Counted from the first letter of the stretch, positions 24,787 to 36,834 are shown. The stretch is DNA of 64,000 bases from Paraglomus occultum (GCA_910592205.1 CAJVPJ010000027.1:1-64000); one strand, 5' to 3'. Notes: generated by a model not told the origin, from the sequence alone. Program-made: numbers and translations.

Positions 24787-25794
24787 ATGCCACGCTTTTT
24801 TCCTCAACCGACGGGTAAATTACATTCATTGGTATCAGGTCTTCTGAAAGGAAACATATACAAAAAGCCACCGCCATGGTACCCAGTTATGAAGCTGATA
24901 CCACCCGGACCTTCACTTATTCGCGGTGGCATATCATTTACCGCGACTCCACATTCTTTAACAGCAACCACAGTCTCTCCTGTACCAGCTAACGACTCCT
25001 CGATTTCCTCAAAGTTTCCCTCGTCCGTGGTTTCACCTGATGATCAATCTGCCGCGGTTTCACCTGATAATCAATTCGCCGCTGTTTCATCTGATAATGC
25101 ATCCTCCAACTATTCCTTCTCTTCCTACACTTGCTGGTGTGTTGCTTATTTAGTTGCAGCTTACATCTCTCACGTTACTGCGTCGCTTCCTCTTGCAACG
25201 AAAAAAGGCCGTTCGCATTCGTCGAAACATCTTCGTCAAAAACATGCACGCCCTCAGCCGATAGTCTATCCGGAAGACAGACTGCGCAGAATATTTTACC
25301 GCGATCATCCATATGAATTATTGAGACCGCAGGTATTGATTGAGAAGGATGTGCCGAGGAGGACGGTCTGGGATAGCTTGACGAGTAAAGGCGAGGCACC
25401 GTCTGATATTACTGGAGAGAGGTAAATGGCTGAGAATAAACAGGGAACAGAATAAGGAATTTTTAGTAATTAATTGTTAAGCATATTTTTGTTTACTTAT
25501 GCTTACTTATACATTCATGACAGTGTAATCCAATACCAATTACACCTAATGTCTGAGCAAGGCCTTTCTGAACGGGAAGCCTACGTAATAGCGTGTAGAG
25601 AGTTCTATGCAGTACGTGCCCGCGAGGAAGTGGAACAACGTGTGGCTGAAGAACAGGCTCTTGCATTTGGTGCAAAAAGAGTTAATTCTGAAGCAATCAA
25701 GGCTATTAAGAAGGAGACAAAGATCGTTCGGAAGACACTTCAAGACGTTGTACAAAATACTTTAAGGTTAAATGCTAGAAAAGTAGGCGTGTAA
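24787..25794 (+). CDS. RSM25: Mitochondrial small ribosomal subunit protein mS23 (Rsm25)
   Basis: A structural protein of the mitochondrial small ribosomal subunit. Two exons (24787-25421 and 25524-25794) join in phase at GES-VIQYQL. Recognisable blocks are the N-terminal [18 protein letters not shown], the central [20 protein letters not shown] followed by PYELLRPQV, and the C-terminal [20 protein letters not shown]. Between the first two blocks are about 100 residues of Ser/Thr/Ala-rich sequence not expected in the family. This contains three in-frame 27-bp repeats and a hydrophobic patch ([13 protein letters not shown]). Either the protein carries an expanded insert or part of this is an in-frame intron (candidate donor GTACCA at 24982). 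The conserved ends make the identity secure. Confidence 0.85.
25030..25107 (+). repeat. 27-bp in-frame tandem repeat inside mS23
   Basis: Two full units (25030-25056 and 25057-25083) and a partial third share GTTTCACCTGATxATCAAT. They encode [18 protein letters not shown], and SSDNASS. The unit length keeps the frame. Confidence 0.85.
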
Positions 25795-26989
25795 GTTGTA
25801 ATGGAAGCAATATGGGATTCTGGATGAGGCAAATAACAAAGACCATAGTAGAGAAACTCGGAGAAATAGCCAAGTTTTGAAGGGCTTCGTAAACGTTGTG
25901 CTGTAAATTATTGGTATAGGTTACATTGTTGTTAATATTGTGGCCGCAACAAACCAAGAATCCGGGATATTAATAGTTACAGAAAAACTGGAGTTAATTT
26001 CATGTCCATAGAAAAACCACAGACTATGAATAATTTGGTTAAGAAATAAAAGTTTATTTTATTGCCTGACTCTTTGTATAGACATATACACTGAATGCGC
26101 TAATCTGATACTTTATATTGAGAGCACTTGCATCTATCATTGTGTAGTAATGATAAGGAATGGAAGGTGTTTTTATAAAAAAAAAATCGTGTTTTTTCCC
26201 CTGTTTTCAAAGAAAATAACTAATGAATAATAGTTCCAAACCATGAGTAAATTGAGAGCCAGGTTTAAACTTAGATTATATTCTCGCTTACGCAAGCAAT
26301 GTTGATAATGAATAAAAGCTTGGCAACAACAATAATAATATAAAATTAACGACTTATTACAATACCGCACTATTTAGCATTATCATTAGTCTTAGCTTTA
26401 GTGATTTACCTTTTGTTTCTGTTTCTGTTTCTTCTGTTTTAGTATCCTCCAACACGTTTACTATTTTGACAAAGTTAGGCTTTATCATGAACTATATCGG
26501 AATTCTAATATCAAGGTTTCAACTTTTGCTTGGTTCACTAGAATATTCTTATAATATGGAATAATACAAGCACTGCAAAGGAACAAGAAACAATAATAAT
26601 AGACAAATAGGTATTTTAGCTTTTCCCACTGGCTTTAATGGACTGAATTTGACTCATTATCTCTATCAGTCTTACCAGATAATAATAATACTTGGAATCT
26701 ATAAATTTATCAGGCAATTCTTGACATTATTATTAGTTAAAGGATAATTATAGGGAAAACCACGCTAATTCACTCAATAACAGGCAGCTGATAAACAGAA
26801 TAAGCAGAACTTTTTTAAAGTCTTCTATACATACCTGAGAATGGTTAAAAGACACAAACAAAAAATAATACTTTCTTGGTAGGTGGTATACTAACATTGG
26901 CTTTCAAAGTGGAAGGATCCGAGACTTGAGCACTTACCTTGATCATTGAGCCACAAGCGTTAGAGGAAGTGTTGAACGTTTGATTCCTC
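25795..26989. other. Intergenic, no intact gene
   Basis: Very AT-rich sequence. The right part probably contains further decayed sequence of the repeat-family pseudogene that follows, but no motif is readable. Confidence 0.4.
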
Positions 26990-28048
26990 TGTAGTTATAT
27001 TTGTCCCAGTTTCGGGTAAATTATCTAAAAAATTGTTAATAGAACTATCTTGATTATCGGGAAATTCGGCATTGGGATTCTTGGAGAAATAATCAATGAT
27101 GATTTGTATTTGACTATTACTATCGGATAATTCAAAAATAGAGTTTGCACTATATGTTTTAATATACTTAATTTATCCACTCCTATCTTTTCAAATACAG
27201 TAGCTCATAAATCTTTCTAGCTCTATATGTCTTTTTGTATAAATTTTCTCGTTTGGTACCAGGAATTTGCTTAATAATAAAATTATAAATTATTTCCTTT
27301 GCTTTTTCTCACTAATTTGATCCGTTCTCATAATCTCTTTAACCTGATAATAGAATTCTTTAAAATAGTTATAAAGCATAAAATTTCAGCTTGATTAGCT
27401 TTTACTGTTTCTTTTTCGGCATTACATTCTTTTTCATATAAGCAAGCTATGGCTTGTAATACATTAGATATTTCTCCTTCCGGGTCGGAAGCGAAATTTC
27501 TATCAAATGATTTTTATATGAAGTGATGGTAAAATCAAATACATCTTGTACAATATCTTGCGTTGTTTTCTTCTTGTACGATTGACCTGAGTATATTAAT
27601 ATCGGTACCTCATCGGATATAAGGAGCTTTTTTTCCCGATTCCTCTCTCTTATCTCATTACTGACCTTTTCCTTATATTTTGAATCCACGAATTCGTCAA
27701 CCTCCTTATCTTCTGGCGATATAGGCGAAGAGTTGGCATTAATACACTGTGCTAGGTATATCAACACTTGTGTCTTCTTCGGGAGAAATCTCGTTTTGTG
27801 ACTTCCTGAAATCCTGTTCTAATTTCACAACGCTAGCTCCAAGTTCAACATTCTCAGCATCACTATCTCTCCATCTTTTCGATTCTGCTCTTAAGCTCGG
27901 TATTCTCTTTCATAGCCCGCTTTAATTTCGTATTCTCGGCTTTGATCTCTGCATTCTCCTTTCTAAGCTCGGAAATTGTAGTAATTAGTTGAGAATTTAA
28001 TTCTTGCAACGAATCGATTTTGGATCGAGATTTAAGCTCTGGTAACAT
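26990..28048 (-). pseudogene. Decayed member of a multicopy coiled-coil family
   Basis: Minus-strand fragments in different frames, broken by stops: LPELKSRSKIDSLQELNSQL then ISELRKENAEIKAENTKLK (27863-28048, coiled coil); INANSSPISPEDKEVDEFVD then SKYKEKVSNEIRERNREKKL (27447-27767); a middle part with TVKANQAEILC (about 27.4 kb); and IIDYFSKNPNAEFPDNQDSS (about 27.03-27.10 kb). I recall closely similar segments in a large repeated protein family of arbuscular mycorrhizal fungi. No function is known to me. The order of segments on the strand is that of the intact family, so this is one decayed copy and not a chance ORF set. Family identity is from memory. Confidence 0.55.
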
Positions 28049-28295
28049 GAATTACGAGTTAATGAATATCACGTGCACGTCACGCAAATAACTTAATTTC
28101 TTACGCGACAATATTGACACAATAAAATGTGGCGCGAGTACGTGAGTATTTATTACGCCATGCACCACCCCAAGTCAAAAAAGTCTTACTGAAACTTCTG
28201 AAACTGAATCGTCCTATTCCTTTACTGGTTCGCAGTTTTTCTTTATTTATCCCACTAAAGTATATTAACACGTCGACACCCCCACCTCAGGCAAA

Positions 28296-28541
28296 ATGTC
28301 GAGCATCTATGCAGAGCTTGCTCGCCTCAAGTTCAATACAGAGCAAAAGTCTGCCCTACTCTACTACCTCACTAAAACTGGCGAAGCTGAAGCTCAAGCG
28401 GAGAAAACCTTCACTGTCTGCAACAATGATGAGGAGAAATATGCCTATCTAAACTTAGTCTTGGGGGGTTGTATGTGTCTCGTAATTTCTAGTAATATTC
28501 TTTGTTCGTTTATTCTAATGAAGTGTGGCAATGCGCTCTAA
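28296..28541 (+). CDS. Unrecognised small ORF, probable first exon
   Basis: Begins at ATG with a charged helical stretch (MSSIYAELARLKFNTEQKSA, then YYLTKTGEAEAQAEKTFTVC and NDEEKYAYLNLVLGG). Coding character is good up to about 28468, where a GTATGT donor follows; the sequence after it reads as intron or decay. No downstream exon could be fixed. The family is not recognised. Its upstream leader resembles that of the next ORF (28.69-28.76 kb). Confidence 0.35.
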   Translation: MSSIYAELARLKFNTEQKSALLYYLTKTGEAEAQAEKTFTVCNNDEEKYAYLNLVLGGCMCLVISSNILCSFILMKCGNAL

Positions 28542-28768
28542 TCCCGCCCCAGTGTCGACACATTTTTCTGCCAAGGGCAAATATTCCTACACCCATTGAG
28601 CACAGCAGATAGAGCCCTTCAAAGCTCACTTAACCGTTCCGCTTCTTCAAGCGTAACGATTTTCGTTAATGTGCTAACCTACCATAGTATCTGAAAAGTC
28701 TCGCTCAACTGAAATTGAATCGGTCAACCTCGTTACTGGTTCGTAGTTTCTAGTGTTATTATTTTATA

Positions 28769-29005
28769 ATGAAGGATGTTAATATTACCCATCTACTTAT
28801 AGATGATAAAATATCTGAGCCTCATCTTGAAACAGAATTTGTTGAAAAACTAAAGGTCGATACATTTGAAGAGCCTGTTTTCGGAAAATATAATCCTAAA
28901 GATGCAGATCTCGAAAAGTTTGCTCAAAAACTGAACCTCGATCAATTGCGAAAATACGGACCACCATTAACGGACGAGGACATAGAGAAATTTTACGGTG
29001 AATAA
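28769..29005 (+). CDS. Unrecognised 78-residue ORF
   Basis: An ATG-initiated frame with Lys/Glu/Asp-rich, protein-like composition: MKDVNITHLLIDDKIS, FVEKLKVDTFEEPVFGKYNP, DADLEKFAQKLNLDQLRKYG, ending PPLTDEDIEKFYGE. It has no signal peptide or transmembrane segment. It may be complete or a fragment; I know no homologue. It lies in a repeat-rich accessory region and shares a similar leader with the ORF at 28296. Confidence 0.35.
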   Translation: MKDVNITHLLIDDKISEPHLETEFVEKLKVDTFEEPVFGKYNPKDADLEKFAQKLNLDQLRKYGPPLTDEDIEKFYGE

Positions 29006-29140
29006 AAATATGACCCTTCTTGATTGCATCTTAATTCATATATTTTAATTCATATATTCTCTGTTATCACTTCGCAGAATTCGTTGGTCCTTATTTTACT
29101 TGGCCTCCTACAATGAAAACTTCCGAGAGGCGTCTAATCA

Positions 29141-29723
29141 TTGAACATTGACAACAACCAGATTGACGATGTCACTGAAAGTACTGTCAATCAACATTTA
29201 GAAAGGATACTTCAAACTCTTCAGTCATTAAACGATGTAATATTGTCCATCCTGAAGAAGGAGAAGAAGAAGGAGAAGGAGAAAAAACACCATTTCATAT
29301 CGTCGCTTATCCGAGGCTGGACAGCTTGACCAATCTAAAGGTAGTCATGTCTTGATCATCGACGGAAAGTTAGTTCGCTATGGGTCAGAATTATCAGGCG
29401 AGGAATACCATAAACTCGTCACGGAACATCCGGGAGCATTGTACGGGCCTGTTGTCCAAGAGGTGGTCTGTGCGAAATTCTCTTCCATTGAAGATGGCAC
29501 AAAAAAGGAGTGGCAGGTTTGTGCTTACACAATTTCATGTACAATAATGATTGCATCGTTGGAAATAGTTTTTGCCAAATATCAGGTGCACATACGGATT
29601 CGAAACAAAGCCCACCCCAATATTACAGCAACAATGGCAAATATTGAGCAAGATAACTACTATAATCGCAATTTTCGGCTAGTAAGGCCAGGCTGCCGAA
29701 ACGTCGCGGTTGGAGTTCACTGA
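29141..29723 (+). pseudogene. Unrecognised gene, possibly broken
   Basis: Two overlapping open stretches. 29141-29329 (starting at TTG) encodes a coiled-coil-like piece ending in a Lys/Glu run. From about 29300 a second frame reads YRRLSEAGQLDQSKGSHVLI then IDGKLVRYGSELSGEEYHKL and EHPGALYGPVVQEVV. Within it, 29517-29585 (GTTTGT to CAG) looks like a 69-nt intron that happens to keep the frame; removing it joins KEWQ to VHIRIRNKAHPN. Further open pieces run to about 30009 in shifting frames (GLVGFNILNKTYQIKVPDKP). The pattern is of a gene decaying in place. A retropepsin-like fold is conceivable but no catalytic DTG/DSG is seen. Confidence 0.35.
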
Positions 29724-30009
29724 GTACAGATGCTACTGGCTACGGTGGCGGAAACTTAATGAAGAAGGTTTCTGAGCCCTGGGGAAGTCTCCTTTGGGCG
29801 ATGGTGTGAATTGGACAGATTGGATCGACTCAAGAACTATATTGGCAGATTTCTGTTTCCGATGATGTTGACTGTGGTCTGGTTGGGTTTAATATTCTAA
29901 ATAAGACTTACCAGATCAAAGTCCCAGACAAACCGTATGTTTTCGTGACAAATAACGACATTACTAATCAATTGCAACAAACTTATAACAGCACCAACGG
30001 ATCTGACTA

Positions 30010-30523
30010 GTATAAATATCTAGTCTTAAAAATTTTGTGTATGAAGTCTAATGAATATCTATTAATTTGGCTCTGCTCCTTCGTTATAAGGAATTTCTGG
30101 TTATAAAGAATATTTTTTCTGGTCCCGTAGAATTCGTTATAACCAGCTTTGACTGTATACCTATTTTATCCAAAGTATGTAGTACGAATCCGCGTAACCA
30201 ATAAAATCGCACATTATGGCATATAATAGTTTGCAAGCTTTTGCGTCTGACGGCTTAATACCAAGGAAGTTAATTCTAAATTAGTTATACAGTATAAAAT
30301 TGTTAATTTTACATAAATGCGCGTTGCACACCGAAGTGGTCTGTATACGACTATCCCGCTAATCCTCAACTCTAACTCAATAAATCTTAGAGCAAACAAA
30401 TTTATACCGACGAATTTATTTGTGAGTTGAATTAACTAAGCCCGACAAGTGAAGGTTGAATCCTTTGGAAAAACTGGCTTTAGATTTGGAATGCGAAAAT
30501 CAGCTAAAAGCATCGTACTATAC
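30010..30523. other. Intergenic, no gene seen
   Basis: AT-rich spacer between the decaying gene and the 3' end of the cysteine-rich protein gene. Confidence 0.45.
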
Positions 30524-30922
30524 TCACTTATAAATACAGCAAAGGTAATCGTAAGGTCCAGGACATAACCCTGTGAAAAAAAACACATTATCAACCAAGA
30601 TTCTACAATCACTTAAAAAGAAACATTATTACTAACCGCTCTCGTGACGTCCAGAGCAAGGCTGTCGGCCTAGCCACTGACAACTTGATGCAAAACCTGG
30701 TGCGCAGGGACGTTTATAGCAGCATTTAATATCTTCCGGATCTTGGGGGCAGAAGCCTGACCGGTACGTCCCTCCCGCACGAGAGCATTCGCTGGTGGGA
30801 ACACAAACACCTTGGGCGACACCACGAATGACACACGGACCATTGCGAGCGGCGTTTACAGCAAATAGCAAGGAGCAAAGAAAAATGGTAATTTGAATAA
30901 AGAAGTTCCTTCGTCGGTACAT
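30524..30922 (-). CDS. Small secreted cysteine-rich protein
   Basis: Two exons (30637-30922 and 30524-30570) with matching phase give 110 residues. A clear signal peptide (FFIQITIFLCSLLFAVNAA) is followed by about 83 residues with many cysteines in two similar halves: CVIRGVAQGVCVPTSECSRA then GGTYRSGFCPQDPEDIKCC, and CAPGFASSCQWLGRQPCSG then LCPGPYDYLCC. Each half ends in C-P-x-D/G-P-x(3,4)-C-C, so the fold is probably disulfide-rich and duplicated. The second CC half is seen only after splicing, which supports the intron. Similar modules sit beside lysozyme domains or stand alone in fungi and protists. Its role is unknown; candidates are effector, antimicrobial, or wall protein. Confidence 0.7.
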
Positions 30923-33135
30923 GTTAGCGGTCGGTTTAAAAGAAGATGCGTTACTTTCACCAAGGCGAGGTTGTAATTGTACAACTATTTGATGATGAAT
31001 AATTACATCACGATTGTTTACGCTAGTATTAACAAAGGAAAGGCTGTTTGTTAAATTTTCCCTCCCCCCCCCCAAAAATACCACTTTAACCAATTCGACT
31101 GCTAATGTTTACATTTGTCTTAAGTGATAATTTAAATGTAATACATTGTATCTCACTTTCACCTATACAGCTTTGGCTGGACATAATATTACGAAGTGAA
31201 ATGGTTAAAATTTAAACAACCCATAAGCCAAATTCCAATAGTAAGCAACCATTATTTATTTGCTAAAAACTTTATTCGCTGACACATTGAATGATCATGT
31301 CTATGTTACCTATTAGACAATTATTGAACAAAATAAGTGGCTAAATTTAAATCTTCACCACATAATAAAGTTTTCTTTATTATTTGATGAATGTATCCCT
31401 GTTAGGATGGGCAGTTTTGGAATAGTCGACTTTCTCACAATACAACAAAACATATTAATATATCTTGAAAAGTCTAACCTACAACAAAATTATATAATTC
31501 TTACTCACCATAAAAGCAGGTTTGTTCCGCTCTCAAGTTCATGACACCCTTCTTTCACTCAATTGATATTTCTGACATAATAATAATAATGGAGATCCAA
31601 AACTAAAATTGTGGCGAATGTAAATGTCAACTGTAGAAGATACAGAATGCTATTAGCATACCTATACCCAAGAATATGTGATCCTTTTCCGTATTGAAGC
31701 GGTAAATCGACTATAGTAATAGTTACCGAATCCGTTGGGTCTCAGCACACTTATAAAATAGCTCAGAAATTCTCCATGCCTTTGTCAGAACAAAGGAAAC
31801 CCCTTTTATACGCTACTTTGCGTATCGCGTTATGGAACAATGTTTCGAGTCATTGTATATTGATAGAACAGTAGTCACGTAATGGAAATGACGATTGCTT
31901 CTGCTTTTGGAAATAATCACAATTTGATAGCAACTCGCAGATTTCAATAGCGAAAGTGAACATTTTTAGTGGGATAGTTATTTGATTTTGTAGACGATAA
32001 AAGTGTGCTTTCGTGTAATACGTTGCAACTCGATCGATTGTAATTTTTTTTAGCGAAAACTTGGGTGAAATGCTGCTGGTTTTATACTAATTTCAAAATT
32101 ATGAAGCTGCATAATTATTAACAAAGAAAGAGCCATTTCGTTTTATGTTTCTTCTAATTTGTTTTTTTTATTTATCAAGTGTTGGCATTAATATTAATAT
32201 TAATGCTCGTTTATTGTTTGTTCTTCTTGATGAATTTCCTGGAGAGTTTGAGTACCATTTATTTGAAAACTTAAGGGACAATTTTTCTCCTTGAGCTTTC
32301 TTCAAAATGTTTCTAATAGTGCTGTAATTTTTTGGTTCCATAGTGGATTTAATGTAAATAGTCTTATATGGGGCAGACTGTAACAAAACCTAAACCAGAC
32401 AAAGTGAACATTCTATTATGTGACATAACGAGAAGCTGATTATGTGGCTGTAAATTGACCAGTGAGACCAATGGCATTTTGAAAAGCAATAATAATAATG
32501 GCACTCTCATAACTTATGCACTTGTTAATTTTGATGTTCACTTTATCACACCAGAATGTGATTAATATAGGATATAAACCATAATAATAACAGAACATTA
32601 ATTATAATTAACAAATGTTCACTCCAATATACAGTATAACGTGTAGTATAAGTCTCTCAAGTAAAAATGCCAATACTAATACATTGAACAATAAGTTTTG
32701 AGGTCATAATTCATTACCAAGATCATGAAAATAATAAATATAAGATAAACTCAGCCCATATTAATATTAATATTATAATTAATTTGTTGAAAATGTGTAA
32801 TGATTGTGTTTTTATTCTTGACGATGACAGCATTAACGAAAAAAAAAGCGACTTCTCAAGCAGTAGTTCGGAAGACGATGTGAAAGCTTTCTTCCCTCAG
32901 AGCTTTATATTTTTAACCAGGTTTGAATTCTTACTATTATACCATTTTCCCAACCGTATAAGTTGACAAGTGAAGTCTTTAATATACTACTTATGTAGTG
33001 GTCTACAAACATATGTTTGATCTTGGACGCGTACTTTGTTTCTGATAAATTAATACTATTTCCAATTAAAGTATTGATACATATGACCATTTCAATATAT
33101 ATTTCAAGGCGAGCTTCCGATGATAGTCTTTGTGT
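30923..33135. other. Intergenic, no gene seen
   Basis: About 2.2 kb of AT-rich sequence. Runs of ATTAAT repeats occur at about 32187-32207 and 32757-32775. Short frames (32168-32386, 32784-32966) look like chance. Confidence 0.5.
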
Positions 33136-36100
33136 TTAATCGTCTTTATCCTTCACTATAGATTTGAATGAGAATGGCTCAAACTTTCTCCCAGTTCCTT
33201 CGTAAAACTTGTTATTAAATTCAACCCTAAGAAATAAGTTGGGCGTATGTTAGCACAGTAGAAAAGAGAGAGGAAAATTCTCAAAGCATTTAATAACGCA
33301 CCAGTGCAGACGTAATGCATGCAGAAAAGCAGACAGTCCTTCCATGATTAGAAGAATTCCAATAGTCAAGGAAAACCACAAGGCAAAAGCAACAACAAGA
33401 GCAACAGCGCCAAGAACTCCAGAAATTCCAAAAACCGTTTTAAGTGTCATATCCCAAAGCACAGCCGACAATTCTATCAAACGCATAATGAATATATGAG
33501 TCAACGTAATATGTTACTCTAAAGTATTTTGAAGTATTTCAAGGCGGATTACTCACGAGCATGAGCCAGACTCAAAGCCCACAGACGCAAATAACTGGCT
33601 GTATTGGATATGCAACCCAGACAAAATTCAATCGTGTGGATGACTTGATGTATCATATGTTCTCCAAAATCAAATCCCTCCTCTTCATGCATTTCTTCTG
33701 CCACACTGCCCGCAGCCGCAAAGTCAATATCTTCCTCCGTCGCAATACTTGCGGTGTCTTGCAATGGACGTTGGTATCCCATAGCTCGTATTTTATTGTG
33801 CTCATGCCGTAAAATGAGGGGTTTTGCGAGAAGCATCCACGGGATACAGATAAATGCAATAATAAGCAACCAAAGTTGCACGCTTGCCTGTAAATATACT
33901 TGTATTAATATGTAGTTTTTAACAATTAACGCAAACAAAACAAACTCTAGTTAATCCAACACACGGAAACCGTATGACAAATGTTACCTGTCCAGAATAA
34001 AGTTCGTCCTCTGGGTCTACTGCTCCCGGTTGCAAAAACATGTAGATCAACATGTTAAGCAAGCCAGGTGGACTGTGTCTAATTAACTGACCATCTGAGT
34101 CTGTCTCAGACCAATTTACAGACCATTTATAAATTATTGTGAAAACAAGATAACCAAAAATAGACTGCATAAAAAGTATCTGTGGGAGGAATTCGGTCCA
34201 TATGCTCAATTTCTTCTTGAAGTACGTGTAATTAAATACTGTAAGCACAATACCAAAGCTCATCTAATGAGAACAGAATACGGTTAATGTCAAGTAAATA
34301 AAAGTCTTTTTTTTTAAAGAAAAGCAAAGCAACTATACAGTTACCTGGATTACACCAAATACAACTGACATTTTCATTTTATACGAGTTTATAAAAATCA
34401 GACTATTGTCGGCTCCATGCCATGCCTTAAAAAGGATAAACAAATCAGTTTTAAAACACTTCATAAAATAATGGCAATTGCCAATCCGTAATACATTACC
34501 GGGTCGACACCAAACGGATACACTCCGACCTGTGCCGCCTCCACCGCCTGTCCAACTGTATAGTTTTCCGGCCACTGCCATTTAAATCCTGAATCAGCTA
34601 TTTGGACAGCGCGTGAGAAAATGTCGTTGTAAATCAGGCCCGTGTATATCGAAAACAAGCCCATGAGTAGTATTATATAGCGGCCACCGAAAAACATCTC
34701 AAAAATCTGGAGATGTTGTAAAATATTGGGTTCGGTTTAGACTCACGTTGCAGTAAATTCAATAAAATAAAGTTAAAATTCATCAATACCTCATCCAACT
34801 TTTCCCTCTCAAATTTCTTTTCGTTAAAGATCAAGTATAAAGCTGCGAGTGTTAATAAAAAACCGTGACCAAAATCACCAAACATGACCGCAAACAAGAA
34901 TGGGAAGGTGATAATCGTGAATAGTCCGGGGTTAACTTCGCGATATTTTGCTACACCATATGCATCTACTATTTCTTGGAAGCCACTTGTAAACTTGTTG
35001 ACACGATGAAAGGTTGGCGGTTCTTTTGTCGTGCGTAATTCGTTCAAAATAGCTGATACATTAGATCCAAAATTTTCCTTTGTGATACGTGTTTTGATAA
35101 AAAGATTGAAAATACAATTTAATTAATAAACATATTCAAACACTGAATCTTCACCAGGAACCATTCAACATTTTTCGCCACCGAGAGACTTACTGTTGCC
35201 GTTCTTATTGCTCTGTGTATTTTATGAAGATCGTTTTGAGGACACCAGCCTTCTGCAATCAAGCATTTGCGAGTGACATCGTAATTGAAAAGATTCATTG
35301 TGTGATAAACCGCCTTTTCTTTTTTGATAATAGTCATCCATGCAGTTAAGTTTTCCGCGATTTTCGTCAGCTCCGCTCTCCGCGTGTTATTGGTCGTTTG
35401 AATGACATTGGTATGGTCTTCAATTTGCGATGTAATTTCTGCAAGAGTTGCGCGCCTTCTGTCGGGACTATCGTCTACTGGATAGAGAGTAGCACCCAAT
35501 GACTCTGATATCTTTCTTATTTTATCTAGCAGTACTTTTCCGTGTGCAAAGATGACGAAAACATTCTTCTCGACAACCTCATCCGTTGATGGATCAACAA
35601 TCGGTTCGTCAATCTCGGCATAGTTGAGGTAGAGATTACCACGAAGAACACGCCACAAGACACGTTCAAATGTCTGCATCTTCTTTCGAGGAATTACCCC
35701 AGTAACAAATCTGTACAGTAGTCAAATTACATTTAATATTCGCGTATTAAGTAACGTAAATTCTTCTACACTGAGTTTGCTGCTCACCCGAGATTTAATT
35801 GGGTCAATCCTGCAACTCCGCTGGGTCCTTGCTCCAAGTCTGCATGACCTAATAAAGGTGTGGTTGGCTCATCGAACGACTGACGGATGTCCTCTTGCCG
35901 AGATTCAGCCTGAAATAACTCAAAGTCAATATTTGCTTATACTCTGATCATGTCCACGATTCCATCTTGATAAAAATCACCTGTTCGAAAAATACGCCTG
36001 TCTCTTTGAGTACGTGTCTCTTTTCCGTAAGTCTTAGATAACGCTTCTGCATGCTTTCATAAGAGTTATTCATTTGCGTTATGCGTCGTTCATATACATT

Positions 36101-36715
36101 TATCTGTTCTTCCAACTCGTCAATTTCTTGCACATTGCGTGCACGGACTGTCGACACATCACCAGTAAGCGGCCGTATTGGTATCTCCAATTTTTCAATT
36201 TGGACAGTAAGGAAACCTGTAATCAAACATCCAAGCATATATAAATGTGGGAACGGTTATCAATTCAAACTTTTAGTCGATCGCATAACAAATAAAGTTT
36301 CTCCAAATAATTACTAAAACTATAGCTTGCTCGTCTGCAAGAGACATGCACCTAATGATATACATATCTCAGAATATCAGTTCATAAACACGAGCCTCTT
36401 ATTGATTACCAATATCAACGGATACTCACGAAGTTGTCTCTCCATTTCGTCAAAGCGTCTGATTTGAGACACAAATGCACGTTGAAAGGCATTGACGTCA
36501 GGGTTTAGCTGTTTGAACGTTCACAAGAGGTCAAATACTGGTATATGTACATTTTAGTTCAAAGTGTTCAGAAAGAAGTACGCAACACATACGTCTCTAA
36601 ACTGAATCAGACCCAACTCTCCCAATTCCGCAACAGTCGGTTGTGCCATTTCTGAAGGAATGTACAGTTGTATCAATGACATCTCTTCCGAACGGAAGAG
36701 ACTAGAATACGGCAT
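33136..36715 (-). CDS. VPH1: V-type H+-ATPase subunit a (Vph1/Stv1)
   Basis: The membrane subunit of the V0 sector that carries protons past the c-ring to acidify vacuoles and endosomes. It starts [20 protein letters not shown] at 36715 (exon 1, 36593-36715, exactly 41 codons), and about a dozen exons run to the stop at 33136-33138 after [12 protein letters not shown]. The N-terminal cytosolic half contains coiled coil ([20 protein letters not shown]) and the [20 protein letters not shown] block. The C-terminal half has multiple membrane helices: [35 protein letters not shown], and [18 protein letters not shown], which holds the essential proton-relay arginine. Length is about 830-850 residues, usual for the family. 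Vacuolar versus Golgi isoform cannot be told. It is divergent from the PDRG1-like gene. Confidence 0.96.
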
Positions 36716-36834
36716 TTTGGAATAAACGAGCGAGTTAGCTACAAAGAGATACTGGCAAAAGATAGCGGGGCGTAATATATAGTCGATGTCACACCAAGAA
36801 GGGCATAATTTGATTTTGATTATCAAGTTCCGGC
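36716..36834. promoter_or_regulatory. Bidirectional promoter of VPH1 and PDRG1-like gene
   Basis: 119 bp separate the two divergent ATGs, so both promoters overlap here. An AT-rich block (TAATATATAG) sits near the middle; no firm factor site is seen. Confidence 0.45.
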
